Shown: positions 26,131-40,000 of the stretch, piece by piece
Layout: each line of letters opens with the position of its first letter
Position numbering within the stretch: the stretch's first letter is position 1
From: Lucifuga dentata
Lineage: Eukaryota; Chordata; Actinopteri; Ophidiiformes; Bythitidae
Direction of reading: 5' to 3'
Assembly: GCA_014773175.1 (NCBI GenBank)
Contig: VXCM01001493.1
Location: 35,464-99,463, forward strand
DNA: 64,000 nucleotides
Position numbers and translations under genes: made by a program
The notes under the pieces: generated by a model
What the model saw: only the letters and a program-made list of their open reading frames with translations
Database searches by the model: none
What the model was told of the DNA's origin: nothing

Positions 26131-27582
26131 TGCACCTCTGGGAAGAACAACAGAGGGCGTGGTATGAACATTTGCAACTCATACTCACGCAAATGCAGTT
26201 TTCTTGGTTAGTATTTAAGAACAAGCTTTGAACTCAGGATGATTTTCTGCTGATGTCCATATGGAACTTATGAAAGTGACAACAGTGATGGATTTTCCTA
26301 CTGTTATGTCTCCCTTGTGCTGGGTAATATGGCTTGGTTCCCACTATTGTGAAGAATTAAGGACGAGTAAGTCTTTAGTCATTTTATGTGCCACACAGTT
26401 TCCCTTGTAACACAACTTCTAATTGCTTTTGATCTTTTCAGTCGATCCTGCAATGGAAATGTGGCTGATGAGTGGCAACTATGACTCCAGGGATCATGCA
26501 CTAAAAAGTGTCTGCTGGCCTTGTACTGGACTGCAATTAAGTAGATGCACACAGAAACACACAAGGCAAGAAGTGAATATCGAGAATAGTTCCGTTGTTA
26601 TGGAAAGACTGATGGGAAAAGATCTTCCATGGAAGAGGAAACCATGCCAACCGGTTTAAGAAAACATGTCATAAGAGTAGGAAGTGGTATGTGGTATACC
26701 GATCTGAATGACAAAGAACAAGTATAAGGGGTAAGACAAGCGTTAGAGGCATGAATGATACAAACGTTTTACTGGAAAGTTTAAGTTGTGGTGTTTTTTT
26801 TGTTTTTTTACTTTTACTTTTTAACTGTTATCTTAATATATGTGAATATGTTCCAAACTATTTCAACCAGAAATAATAATCCATGAAATGATCAGTACGC
26901 AGCTGGGGAATGAGGGTGAAGATGACACTTATGCTAAGTTGGATGATACATGTACACATACACTCACAAAACAATGATTTGTTAATCCATCAAAATGATT
27001 GATGATGTCTGTGCACAGTTAGGACAACGTAGTATGGAGGGAATATGGACAGAAGGTCTCGTGAGGAAATGGCAGGTACTCTAAAAATTACTTCACCATG
27101 ATAAGTGAGAGGACTGAATGCTGATAAAAAGAAGAGAATAACACAGACAACAAAGAAGCTCTCAGTTTTGGCTGTCAGATTGACACAAGACAGAAAAGAG
27201 GGGAACAAGTGAATCACTTCCTGCAAAAAACTTCTTGGGGATCAGTCTCCGAGGTGACCGCAGTGACAACATTGCTGCTCTGTTTGTGATGAACTGTGGC
27301 GGTGACGTTTGTTTATCCCAGCATAGGGCAATGTGGACCAGCCAAAGCCTCGGGAGCATTTTCCCCTCAGTCCGTCCTTAAGAGCGGCTTAGGCAAACTG
27401 CAGATTTACAGCATGACTACGTCAGTGCATACTCCAGAATACAAACTACACCTACAGAGCTTTTGGCTTGCATGGTACATGCATGACACAAGTATGAGAG
27501 AAACATGAAAACAAATGAGAAAATGGTGGCTCCCATTCTGGTGGCTCCCATTCCCATTCCCAAAATGGTGGCTCCCATTCTC

Positions 27583-27625
27583 TCAAGCTGTACAGGCTCC
27601 CAAAGGTGGAGCCTGTACAGCTTGA
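27583..27625. repeat. Perfect 18-bp inverted repeat (hairpin, 7-nt loop)
   Basis: Left arm 27583-27600 (TCAAGCTGTACAGGCTCC) is the exact reverse complement of the right arm at 27608-27625; the loop is CAAAGGT. It follows direct repeats of a GGTGGCTCCCATTC unit. There is no T-run after the stem, and its function is unknown. Confidence 0.9.
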
Positions 27626-28894
27626 CATCATTTCTTTTCTGTGAAAGAGAATCTGTAATATTTCCCAATCACCCTGTCTTCAGATTCTATAAAAGATCTG
27701 CAGGTTCCACCAAGAACAGGCAATAGAAAACAACCACCAAACTGTCAAGTATGAGTGCTTCTGTTTAGGAAAAGCACATGGCATCATTTGGTGAGAATTC
27801 TGTTTACTTGGAAAAGTGATATAAGGTGACTCATCACTTCAATCTCATGCAAAATTGTAGAATTGGTTGCAGAGGAAAAGTGCTTGATTTTGAAGGCTGA
27901 TAATGTGCTTCATAAATGATTCTCTATGTGCCTAATTACACTCAGTGTGCCATGTGCAAATGGGCTGAGATCAGGCTCTGAAGCCAGGATACTTGCCTTT
28001 CCAGATGCAGATTTCTGCCAACATAAAACATTTTCTGAATAAGACCACTACAGCAGAGCTACATCAACCAGCCCAAAGCTGGTCTCATTAAAGCACAGCT
28101 ATGCACGCACACAATAGAATCCTGCCCACCAAATCAAGGCTAATTAAGTGCAAACTGACCTTAGACATTTCAAAGGGCAATTTAGCAAAATTAGAGGCAT
28201 TATTTCCAATGGCTGTATTCTCAACAGGCTAAAAACAGCTCAGACTGACTTTTAACAGTGTACAGAAACAAAAGCACAGCTTTTGTGTGGTTGCAGTGAG
28301 TGACTTTATTGAGATAGAAAATTAAGAGAACTGTTAACATGAAAATGGGTGCTAATTCAACACAGGCAAAACTAAGCTAAAACAAGTAACAGACGTGAAG
28401 GAACAGCGGTTATGGCTCTGTACTTTCATCCCATGAATACGTGTTGCATTATTTTATACAAAATGCTATAATGACAAGATAAAAATATGCTTAAAAAGTT
28501 ATGTTTTTATGCTTGATGTACAATCTATTTCAATCCTATCCAACGCCGTAACAATGTAACAGTAGAACATAAGATATACTGTAAGTAGAAATCCAGTGCA
28601 TGGATCAACCTTTGTCCCATTCTTTTATGTACACAGTAAAGCATTGATACTACAATATTTTTTCAATAAAAAATAAATACATAACAATGAAAATAAGCCA
28701 TAGATAGGTGACTGTATGGATAAATGAAAGCCTTATTGGATATCATGAATGCAGGATCCAAAATGTAAAACTGAACATGCTAGAGAGCACCAAGAGAGTT
28801 CATACCTCAGCCCTACAAATAACTACAATCATGCCATACATGTGCAAGAAATTTTAATTCGCAAATTGTAGCAGTTCAGAACAAAAAATGTCTT

Positions 28895-29060
28895 ACAAAT
28901 TCTTAGATCTACACCTGGATCACGTTCTGGACCAAAAATTCATAATTGGCCTACATATCCCTGGCTCAACAATCTAACATTCTGCCAAAATTTCATTTAA
29001 ATCTGTGGGCAAGTTTTTGAGATAGCTGCAAACAAAGAAACAGATAAACAAATGGGATGG
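28895..29060 (-). repeat. Dispersed fish repeat, family C, antisense fragment
   Basis: Contains CACCTGGATCACGTTCTGGA, then CAAAATTTCATTTAAATCTG and a GTTTTTGAGATAGCTGCAAAC-like segment ending in an ACAAAGAAACAGATAAAC run. This is the antisense arrangement of the element seen at 7605-7890. Class unknown. Confidence 0.5.
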
Positions 29061-29664
29061 AAAGACATAACCGTAAAAAATAATATTTGTAGGACAAGCA
29101 ATAAAGGCTTTCTGGGTTCTCTCTGCTGGAGGGATGCACACTGGGATGTGAGCTCATAGCCCCTTCCCATGCGAAAGGGTGGAAAATGCGTCATCACAGC
29201 CCAGACATCAAAGACAGCCCATCCATAGAGGTTAACATCCAAAAGAGGTTAACAGCGGTTATAAAAACACATCCATAAACACAGTCCCCACCGTGAGCTA
29301 CACTTTCAGTTATTACTGGCACCCTGTCGTTGTAATAACCTAACATTAGGTAAGAACAACAACGTATGCAGAGGCACCTCCTGCGTAAGTACAGTCACAC
29401 GGGGATACACCCCAAAGGTGTCAGAAAGACCAGCGCTGCTGATGGAAAAATAGAACTAGCATAATATGTGGGTAGGTTCCATTACATTTCAAGTAAAACA
29501 GTCGATAAGAGGGAGAAGAGATATGATACTGTCAATACATTTGACTTTCTTTAGTATTAAAATACTAAGTCTAGTTATTAAAAATAAAGATGTAATTGTG
29601 TTTAATCTGACACTCGTCTCTTCATAAACTATTGATGTGCAGTAGTATAAAACATACAGAAAGT

Positions 29665-30033
29665 GATTTCCAAAAAACATCTTTATTTATGAAAACATAC
29701 ATTCAGATACATCACCTAAAATTAAATTATAAACTAACACATTTATAAAATAATATTGCATTTATAAAATAATATTGTTGTTAAGCCATGTACATTCTTA
29801 AAATGGAAAAATAAAGCAAAAAAAAAAAAGAAGTGTCAGCTTGCGCATCTCCATGTATCGACATTTCGTCTGACATGCCTACCTCTTGTTCATTTCATAC
29901 GAAGAATCTGCAGTATGGACATTATCATTCCATTCCTTATTTGTCAGCGGTACTAGCTGAGTCATCTTCATGACAGTGATGAGTATAAACAGGCTCAGGC
30001 TCTTCCTGAACCTCCACCTTAGTCATGCTGACG
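29665..30033 (-). promoter_or_regulatory. znhit6: znhit6 3'UTR and poly(A) signal
   Basis: Downstream of the znhit6 stop, the first good minus-strand AATAAA (TTTATT on the plus strand) is at 29682-29687, suggesting a 3'UTR of about 350-370 bases. Further signals lie beyond and could give longer forms. Confidence 0.55.
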
Positions 30034-30557
30034 TCAGCGCTCTCTCGTTTCTCCGTCATGAGTAGAACCAGTTATATGCTCATTTAGGCACTCACTTCTG
30101 CTGCTCTCATTGTGTTTACCAAAACCATCACCATCATCACCACCACCATCATCATCATCATTACCATCATCTACATTGTCCACTCTGTCTGCTTGCTCCT
30201 CTTTCGTCACCTCCATGTCAATTCCAACATTATCATGGATTTTGGCACCACCATCACCAGCACCAGCTCTAACTAGATGAGTATCCTCTCTGATAATTCC
30301 TTCCTGCTCTCTCTCTTCATCACTACTTTCTACGAGCTCCCCCTCCTCCAGTTCTTCTCGTGCTTCTTCCCTCTTGGCCCTTTTCTCTTCTGGGGGTTCA
30401 GTTTCAGGACTGGTCTCTGGGGTTCCCATCCAGATGCTGCCTCTTCCCGCAGTACAAGACCCTTGTGGGGATGTTGAAACCTGGGTCAGTTCCCGCATTT
30501 CTCGGTCCCCCACTTGACTCTTTGTTGCAAAACTATCGCGGGCGGATGCAGGTTCAG
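30034..30557 (-). CDS. znhit6: znhit6 last exon: long acidic C-terminal tail
   Basis: The acceptor TTGTTTCAG at 30558 and onward joins in phase to the preceding exon and opens a 173-codon frame to the TGA at 30034-30036. The encoded tail (residues 268-441) is disordered and acidic: [20 protein letters not shown], then [18 protein letters not shown], then an Asp/Gly run ([16 protein letters not shown]) coded by a CAT/CAC-type trinucleotide tract at 30120-30175. Human ZNHIT6, as I recall it, ends soon after the LHVV segment and carries its acidic region at the N-terminus. The exon is well supported by splice phase and open frame, but its use in the main transcript has not been checked. Confidence 0.8.
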
Positions 30558-31007
30558 CTGAAACAATACGATCCCATTTATGTAGTGGATTAAATATTAC
30601 TATTACAACAGCAGAAATCTCAGAGGCCCTAACATATACATGAGTGCCTATAGTTTGTGCATGCACAGAAGTGGTTAGAGCACAGCTGGGGTTATGTGCA
30701 AACAGAAAAGTGGTAAGAGAGGAACAATACAGACAGTTTTGGAATGACGACGCTTTGGTTTGGCTGCATGCAGCTTTTGGGGATGAAGCAGCATGCCAAG
30801 CAATTAGTTATGCAATAAACTAGGGTGGACGTGTGTGAAAGAAAGGCTGTGGAATAAGGACTGTAAAAAGATAATTGTGGATTATACGCAATTACTCCCC
30901 ACATTCTGGAGAGTTATAAAATGCAAATGATTTGCATGAAGCCGTGCAAAATAATGAAGAGTGAGATTTTCTCAAAATTTAGCTTAAACCTCAGACACCT
31001 CAGCAAA

Positions 31008-31054
<47 letters not shown>

Positions 31055-34000
31055 TTTTTNTTTTTTTTTTTTTTTTTTTTTTTGCCTCTATGTGCATATC
31101 CAGTTGAGCTCATAACATAAACAATGAAAGTAATTTATTCAAGAAATGCACCAGTGGGCCCCATTACTTACAGAGGACCATTACATCATATTTTAACATA
31201 TAAATAAGGTACATTCACATACGTAATGTCAGTGGTTGAGTTGAGGTTTCGATTTTTCAGTTTTTCAGTGACTGAGCAACCTGTGGCCTGGCAAATAAAT
31301 GCTACTTTTGTGAAAATTATAACATTCAGTTTCTGTTGACACTAACAAAGGGCTATCAATGGTAACTTCTGAGGTCATAATTACTGGCATTGCTGTATTA
31401 CTATATTAAATTGTTTCTCATGTCTTTGGGAACAGTACCAGAAAGCATTGCAAACTTACATTTAGTGTGTTGTGATTTATGGCATTGGGGCTACCCTTTT
31501 GTTATATTTGGATAGCGGATCGTGGGTTTAAAATGTGGCATTAAAATGTGATTCACCAGCATGACCAAAATAATTTCAGGGACCAAAAGTTATCACAGAA
31601 ATTCTGTGTCAGAGTCAGTCAGCGCCACAAATAATGAGCATGACAGTCTCTGAAGCCCCTGATCTAAAACACTGAGCGACTGTTTGCAGCCTGCAAGGCC
31701 TTAAACATCGTGTTATCCACACTGGAAACCACTGGCACAGTGTCCGATTGCCCCTTATCGCTTCCTGCCCAGCTTCTCAGGCCACGGCATGTGCAACTAT
31801 CAGGATGTTTCTATGGTGAACATTACAGCTAAACAGCATGCACCAAGGCCTTATCGCTGAAAACACACACAGTCTAAAATTACCTCCCTCGTCATTCAGC
31901 TCGGCTGGGTCTGACAGTTTAATGATACAGTGTTAGTGTGGTCTTTTGTTAGCATACTAACCCGACTCAGATAGATACAGTGCGGCCGGATTGGTGTCCG
32001 TCTGAGAAGGAGAAAACAGCTGTGTGCTTCTTTATGATACATAGCCTTACTTTGTCTTTAACTATCTGACAAACAAGTGAGAAAAAGCACAGACTCGTCT
32101 CACACTTTCTCATCCTCCTCGTTTTCTGTCATTTCACAGTTCATGATATCACTGATCAACAGTGATAGCCACGTTTGATCCTCTTTTTTTGGCAACAGAT
32201 GTAACTGAGGTTAAGTTAGTGTGTGTGATGCTGAGCAGAACGCACTCCTTTCCGTTGGGGCAGCATGTTGCCATAGTGAAAAATAAGGGAGCGGGGAGTC
32301 TTTAAGTCTCTGGTGGAGATGCAGGACATGATACAATACTGCTGGAATTGGGGGAGTGGAGAGGGGCTGTGATTTTGGGACCACCCTCTCCCAGAAACAA
32401 AGGTGTGAAACTCAGCAGAAACACACGAAAGAAACATTAAGCTGAAAATGTTGATGAAGAAATAGTGTGTTTGCTCATGCTGGGATAGGTTTGTGTTAAT
32501 GTTGATTAGTGAGAAGTTAAAGTAGTTAAATTTGAGTCAGTTTAATTTCATGACATTTTGAAACAGATCAGGGTGGCTTTTACCTGGTCCTTTCAGTGGA
32601 TAATCCTGACAATGATCTCTGAGTACAACATGCAGCACAGGATACTCAATCAGCATTTTGTAGCTCAGGTTGTCCCTTAGGCTCTTTTGAATGTCCAGCT
32701 TGTGATACCTATTCCAGTCAAATACAAGCAACAAATTAGGCAAAGAAGACATTATAAGACAAGAAACACCAATGTATTGTATTAGATAGCAGCAAATATG
32801 GTTGCCAAAGTTGAATTTCTTTAATTGGCAGTTGCAGTTTTTCATTTCCAGCAGTCCATGGCACGTGGACAGCTGAGATTTGAGGATTGATGGAGTTTTG
32901 AGCCACAGCTTTGCACAGTTAAAAACCCGCTCGATCATCCCAAAACATGGAAACTGGCTTTACCAAGAGCCAATAACATCTCTCACATGCACACTGTAGC
33001 ACATGAAGCAGCTCTCCCACCCTCTTTGAGATGACATCAGTCTAGTCTTGTCTCTAAGTAGTTCTGTCACGCATTAGTGATAGTTATAAATCATAAGACT
33101 AAACAGTAAACTGGGCTCTAGGGGGGGGACATGGGTTGCTTCTACACTCAGCCAATCCAGGCATCCAGCTTAGACTGTCATCATCAAAATCCAAGACACA
33201 ATATTATACTAATATATGGCTGGTGCTGTCGACCAAATGTGGAGCCTCTGATAGTGTTTGTTTTGTCAAAAGGACATGGAGACAGAGACTCCAGTAGCCA
33301 CCCACTCTCTAAGCCAATCGAAGCACTCTGCCATAATGTGACATTTACAGGTTTTTAGTGGTGGGCCAGGTTCCAAGAAGCCCACCTCAGTTCCTCTGAG
33401 GTGGGCCAAAGATCATCTCACATAATCCCGCAAGTCAATGGCAATATCTGTTGGCATTTGCTGCAGGACAGGATAAAGCAAAGAGGCAGCAGTCTGTGGG
33501 TTGGCCTGAAATATCATCAGAATCTGAAAATGGGCCGGAAAAAAAACATGCCAGAGTACAACTTAGGTTTGTGGATGTACTATATGTGAAGGCACTTAGA
33601 TCTTGATGTGGTTTGCGATCAAAAACTGTCATGGTATTTCCTGATAGATCTCTACATCAGAAGACTGAAAAACAGGCTATGTCCCATTAAACAATAAATT
33701 TAACATTTGGGTTCCAGCAAAAGCAGGATTTATTGCATGACTGCATGAGTATGCGCTATGCATACCAGATAAATCTTGTAAATGGGTGGTTTTTATTTGT
33801 GTGAATATACAACCTAAACTGAAACATAAGTGTTTGTAAACAGCAGAGGAAGAGGGACAAGGGTTTGATGGCAAAGCAGACTGCAGCTCCCTGTTGTGTC
33901 GACGGCTTTGGCCACTGCTAGAAACACAACTAGCTGGCTGGGCTGACAACACGCACACATCTGGTCTCCATATAGTGTTCTAGTGAATGAAGAGAGGGTA

Positions 34001-37000
34001 AGACTGATGTTCTCTCCGGGGAGGTTCCTATTGTTTCCCCTCCAATGCCGACAGCCATCGGCAATAGGATAGCAGCAGTGAAGTGGAAAAGCAACTAAAG
34101 CCAGTTGCTGTGATAGTCTGTACTAATGTTGAAAACTTTATCTCGTGCAAGTATCTCTAGTTATCTATTATCTGTTACCTGCATTGTTTCATAAAATTAA
34201 ATGAAACTGACACTCTTTAATGTCATATGTTGAGAATGTTATTCTTGTTTGAGTTGAGGTTGAACTTTTTTTTAGTGCCAATATTATGAGTTCTCAATGC
34301 TATGTCTCTTATTATGATTTAATGAAGAGCAGCAGAAGTCACGTTTATAAGCATTGCACCGTATTGAACTATACCAAGTCATACATACTCGCACAGCGTG
34401 CACAGTGTGGGTGTTGTTTCCATTGGAAAAGAAGATCCTGGGAAAAGGCAGGCTGAGCAGTGATGTATAGAGAATGCACCATGAACGCACCAGCACACAT
34501 TGGCCCGGCTTCAAAGCGTGGCCAAAAATTTGACCACTCAGCTCGGCTAATGTAATGGAGAGGGAAGATCTTGTCTTATTCCACTTACTCATGAGCACTT
34601 AGATGTTACACAATTTCTATTTTCAGTCTTGTGCTCATATTTTATTAGGTATTTATGGCTAATTGTTGGTGTTAACTGGGTGAGACAATAGGTTTATTAT
34701 GTGTAGGAAATTGTACCTCAGCTGGAATTCACTGTATTACTATGACTTTACTGCGACAGAGCAGTTAGCTATTATTATGTGCTGCTATTAATACCACCTT
34801 TCCATTTTAACGACAATGAGCAAAACTAGTTATGAACTGCAGGAGACCCGAGGAGAAGCATCTGCTGCACAGAAACAATGCTGAGCACAGCTTCATGGCA
34901 AGCTGAGGAAGAGCAGATAGACAAGCTTAGGAGGGCTAAGAGGGAGTCTGCCACAAATATGTGAGAGAAAGCGGTGCTCAGAAAGACAGAAACATCAGTG
35001 TTTTTTTGGATCCAGAACACTGGTTCAGGAAAAACAGAATGGGTGTGCATAAACACACACACAGAGGTTTCTTTTTTTTTGGCTGCAAATATGAAAACAT
35101 CTTACAGTTCAAGAGGCGTGGATGTCTGTGGCACACAGATGGCTGGAAGGAAAGGAAGGAGGTAGGAAGGACATGCTTCATCCAGGCGTGGAATGAATAA
35201 AAACTCAATATTAAAAAAAGTTACACAAACAAACAGCCAGTGGTGTGTGAATGCTTCTTGATGTGCACCATGTCTCCTTTCCAGTAAGAGGATGTTGACT
35301 GGTTATGCCACAAAGTTTATTTTAGCACAAAGGATGCTTTATTGGATTGGATTGATATTCCAGCATTATTTAACAATAAAAACATGCAGTAAAAACCCTT
35401 TTATGTTAGACTTGGCACCAGATGACTTGTAGGTAGCCATGATTTTTACGGGCAATATTTGCACAAGGCAGGAAAATCAGTTTAACAAAACAGGTACAAA
35501 AAAAAAAGTGTGAATTGCTGTTCATGACTTCATAATGCTAATCATACGGCTCAAAATTAGGGGTTTACTAGTGTAAGAGGTCTGTATTATTAAAAGAGTG
35601 GAGGGGCCATTGGTCTCTCTGGTGCTTTAACCCTGTTTCAAACCCTTAAAATGGGATGTGACCTCTGTCTGCAAAGGGCCTCTTTTCTTATTAGAGCTGC
35701 AGTCTGTGGCTATTGCTGTTATGTAACTATATCGAGTTGATATGATGTAATTCTGCCTTGGACGAGGACAATATGATTGCCCTACTTCCATCAATCTATC
35801 CATCCATTCTCTATACCCGCCTATTTCTTTTGACAATAAACAAAACAAAATTGCGAACTTAATAGGCCCCTATTATATAATACCATTATTATAGGTCTGA
35901 CAGAGAGAAAGGAGAGAAAGATTGAGGACAACCAATTATAGTAGACCTTTTAAAAGCTGAAACAAAAGAAAAAACATTCTTTCTTCAAACTTCTGATTTA
36001 CGACAGTGACCGCATCAGGATAATAGCTGTTCAGACTCATACACGAAACAATACTCAGGAAATGGGTGATGCATTTGTCCACAAACTTACCCACAATAAA
36101 TTAGTCAATTGGGAACTTGCACAGCAACAAATGTTTGCCATGTCCATAATAATTTCATTAACAAGAATATTATTATTTTGAGACCACAGTGAAAGTCCTT
36201 AGCCGAACACTAATCATCTTCTGTTGCCACTATTAGTTTGTGATGGAATGAATGTGGCCTTACATCAAGTAGCTTTTGAGTGAAAGTGCCCAGTTAGGTG
36301 CTTGAATTCAAAACTGGTATGGAAACTTTTTAGAAACTGAAATAGCGTGTGTAACTTTTTTTCTGATCATACTGCAGGGCAAAATTGTTGAAAGAATGTT
36401 CTGATCAAGCTTGCATTGATTTTATCACTATCTGCAAAGCTTCTTTAGTCTTTTTTTTTTTCTTTTTTTTTTAAATTCTGCCAGGGAACCTGACCAAGCA
36501 TGTTGCTTAACCAAACAATGAGTATATAAACCCTTAAGAGCAAGGCCAAAATGATAAAATCTATGAAGCAACATGGATGAGCACTGGTGTTCTTTAGAAT
36601 CAATTCTCCTACGAAAATTAAATCACTTAACATGCACATTTTGTGTATCTGAAAATCCTTGACACTGTTGAAGGAGCTTTAAAACTGTATCCATGTTATA
36701 TTATTTAGTTCTGTATTATTCCTGTGGAGACTCAAGTGAATCAACTGCAAAATCATGTGCTATTACACACACCGGCATGTGTATACTTACCACTGCTACT
36801 AACTGAGAGGAATCCACACACACCAGCAAAACTATTCATGTGTGTGAGAATGTAGAGAAAAGGCTGGATTTATCAGGCTTTCACAATCTCTGCTCTCTGG
36901 GCCAGGCTTATGTAACATTACGATGGGGCACAAGTGCCCCTTGTTAGTGTATAGTGCATGTGTGTGTGTGTGTGTGTGTGTAAAAGAGTCTGCAAAGAGA

Positions 37001-40000
37001 ATATTATCTGGATATCCACAAAACACAATGACTGTATATATTTACATGTGATTAGCTCTCATTATCTTTACTATTAATTTTTCAAGTCAGTTTTTGGTAT
37101 GTAGAATATTATATAGGGGGACAACATTTGATTAAAAAAATAATACATCAATCTCGGTGAAAACACCAGTTGCAAGTTGGCTGTGGTTTCTCTGGCTGAT
37201 GTTCCGCATAATCAGCAGCTCCTTTGTATTTTCTCTCAATTTTTATCTTCAGTTTCTGTTGGCAGAAGCATATTCTGAGGTGTCCTCACCACTAGAGGAC
37301 CCCGTTTCCTCTGGCAGCAGGAATCTCAACATTTTAACATGATATATAAACTAAATTTTTTAGTGGTATATCCTTGAAAAAAAATCAATAAGCTTTATGT
37401 TCGATTAACTCCAGATTATGTACTATTAAAAACTCACTATAATAGTGTATTGGATGTTTGTAGCATCTCAGAGAATGACATACACTGTACAGTATTAAAC
37501 CTTTGTCAAATTCATATGAGGTAAAAAGGTACCAGCCTGGCAGCTCATGCAAAATCCTCGCCCGCAATGAGCTGTCACCATCTCTACACTCCTCTTTTTG
37601 TAATTCATCTCTATACAACGTCATATAAAGTAATTTATTTGCTTCGAAAGTGTGCGATACTCAGCCCACTGGGCAAAACAAAGAGAGTGTGTGTGCATTA
37701 CTGGGATGAAGGATGGGACGGCAGGTTTCAGGATGCTTCACGCTGGCCAGGGGGGTGATGATTATGAGCACTGAGGAGCATAATTCACTCCATGACTAAG
37801 TGGAAATGGAGGACAGCCAAAGAATCCGAAACTAGGCGAGGCAAATGGGCGCTATCAGTGTGTGTGTGTCCTCAATCTCACTAAAGAAAAAAAAAAAAAA
37901 ANAAAAAAAAAAAAAAAACACTATGAAAGATAACGAGAGATAGAAAGAGAATATGAGGAAAGGTTAGCAGAGAAAAGGCAGCTCAGATAGGAAGCATGAA
38001 CACTTAAAAATCCGTGTTAGTGAGATGTTCAAAGAGAAAAGAGTGATGGAATTTGAAAGTAAAAGATTTTCTTGATCAATGGCATTCTCAAAGTTGTAAT
38101 CATCTTTATAAAAGAGAAGAAGGAAAGGGGAGGAGAAAAACTTCCCAGTGAGGCCTCTCCTGCTTAGGAACTGCGTAGCTTTGCAGGAATTTACAAGTCA
38201 GTGATGTCATCTTCATAAACCAATTATGTCGATTTCATACACGCCGAATAAATCCGTCATGAGCGGCAAGCCCAAATGAACGGTCAGAGTGGTCACACGG
38301 ACCGGATGCCTGTGCAATGAAACGATTCTCACGCACTTTTCTATATTACAAAACTTCCTCCCATTCTAACTAAACACACTTTCTCACAGAAAATACAATG
38401 GCACAGCTGAATATGACCTATGCAGCTACTTTAGTTTATTCTTAGTTTTATCTTCAATCCTATAATCCAATATTAACTCCACTACCTTTAAATCTCTGGA
38501 AGTGTTTCATATCCAGATAATTGTATTACAAGTTAGTGTTAGTGCATTTGAGTGAGTGTTAACCACAATTAATGTGGTTTTGATATAAATCAAGTGAACT
38601 GATTTCAGCAAATAATAAGTAACAAGTGGCTTAGTGGTTTGAGAAACCTTGCCTCAATTGCGTGTCCTGTCCAGATTCATTGATCTTGCTGACGTAGAGC
38701 ATAAACCACAAGATGGATGCAAAAAAGTTATTTCCCAGCGTTAATCAACTCTGTACAGAATTATGTCATCATGGGAAATGAGATGACAAGCAGAGACTGG
38801 ATCTCACCTGACAGAATTAGCCTTTCTCCCCTCGGCTTTCATGAAGACTCTCACGTGTTCAAATGGGGCGTGCACGTACATCTTCAATCTGAAAGAGAAA
38901 CTCACATCAACACAGGGACTTAGAGACAAAACAGCACCCTAGAAAAAAAAGAGCAGCACAAAAGAGATTGGTACGTTGACTGCATATATTTCCTCAGGGG
39001 ATCATTGGAAAAGTGAAAACACGAAGCGCTCATTGATTGACGGTGGCACAGCAGAACCCCAAATGTACACTGCCAGGCGTGATGACTAACATTTGGGCTC
39101 TGATTGAGATTTTATGTGAGGGACAATCCTTCATGCTAGAGATAGCCATGGCACATCAGCCAGGGTACATATTCAACCAGCCAGCGAGCCACAGAGAGTT
39201 AAGACTGTAAGCTTCATCTAATGTTTTCAGAATGCCCACACTGGGAGGTGGGCCATAAAAGCTGCCTCATAGAGAGGGGAGGGTATGGTGTGTTTGTGTG
39301 TGTGTGTGTTTTAATAATAACAACGCAATTAATCATATAAACTGAGACAATGAAACACACATTCATTTTAGGAGAGGGGAGTGGTTGTTAACAGGAATTC
39401 TATCTTCTGTGTATGTTTTTGTGAAACCGGGAATATAAACAGGCATGATGGGGCACAGTTTCACCTTCGATTTTCTCCACAAAGCTGCATGAAAGTTACA
39501 TATTTTGACAGACGCAGACCCCCATTCCCAAACTGACCAGTGGAAAGGGGGTTTCTGCCACCTTCTGTCTCTTCGACAGGCAGTCAGAGGAAGCACACTG
39601 CAGCCTTTAGACCCACTTGGATCCAAACTAAGTAGAGGTTGGCATGAGGCCACATCTGTATAACAGAGTTAAACCAGAGAAATGCCCAGGGCTTCAATAG
39701 CTCCCAGTATTTCAATACTGCTGTCGTAAGTTTTTACAGTAGATTGCTTTCTGATATTATTTTCAGTACAAAGGTCAGGGCAGGGGAGTCAGATCACTGT
39801 TCTATTAGAGGTTCAGACTACAAATACTGAGTTGAGTCTGGTGGCGGTGTTCTGCAATCAAAGAGCAAGCCTTGTTTAAAGACATCGGTGCATGTTACAG
39901 GAAACATGAGCCTAGGAAGTATAAAAGGAAGTACAGTAAAGCAAGAACAGATTGACAAAATTACAAAGGTAAATGTAGGAAAGTAAAATTGTGGGAATAA

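Larger units (their letters stand above)
26131..29660. other. Intergenic region between ccn1 and znhit6 (3' ends facing)
   Basis: No coding gene is recognised. It contains a short direct-repeat cluster of ATGGTGGCTCCCATTC-like units at 27521-27580, a perfect hairpin at 27583-27625 and a diverged antisense copy of dispersed family C at about 28895-29060. Confidence 0.65.
30558..38807 (-). other. znhit6: znhit6 introns 8 and 9 (non-coding apart from exon 32584-32708)
   Basis: Besides the exon at 32584-32708 I recognise no gene. Contents are a GT/AT repeat running into a T-run with an N (31011-31083), a TG run at 36958-36980, an A-run with N at 37902 and a small antisense SINE-like 3' end at 35786-35826. 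Confidence 0.7.

Noticed and set aside
26423..26659. 78-codon plus-strand frame just downstream of the Tc1 remnant as its continued transposase
   Set aside because: It shows none of the Tc1 C-terminal motifs (for example NPIEHLW) and no match to the expected order.
32537..32938. 133-codon minus-strand frame taken as a whole gene
   Set aside because: Only 32584-32708 is real coding sequence (znhit6 exon 9); the rest of the frame is intron read-through beyond the AG and GT borders.
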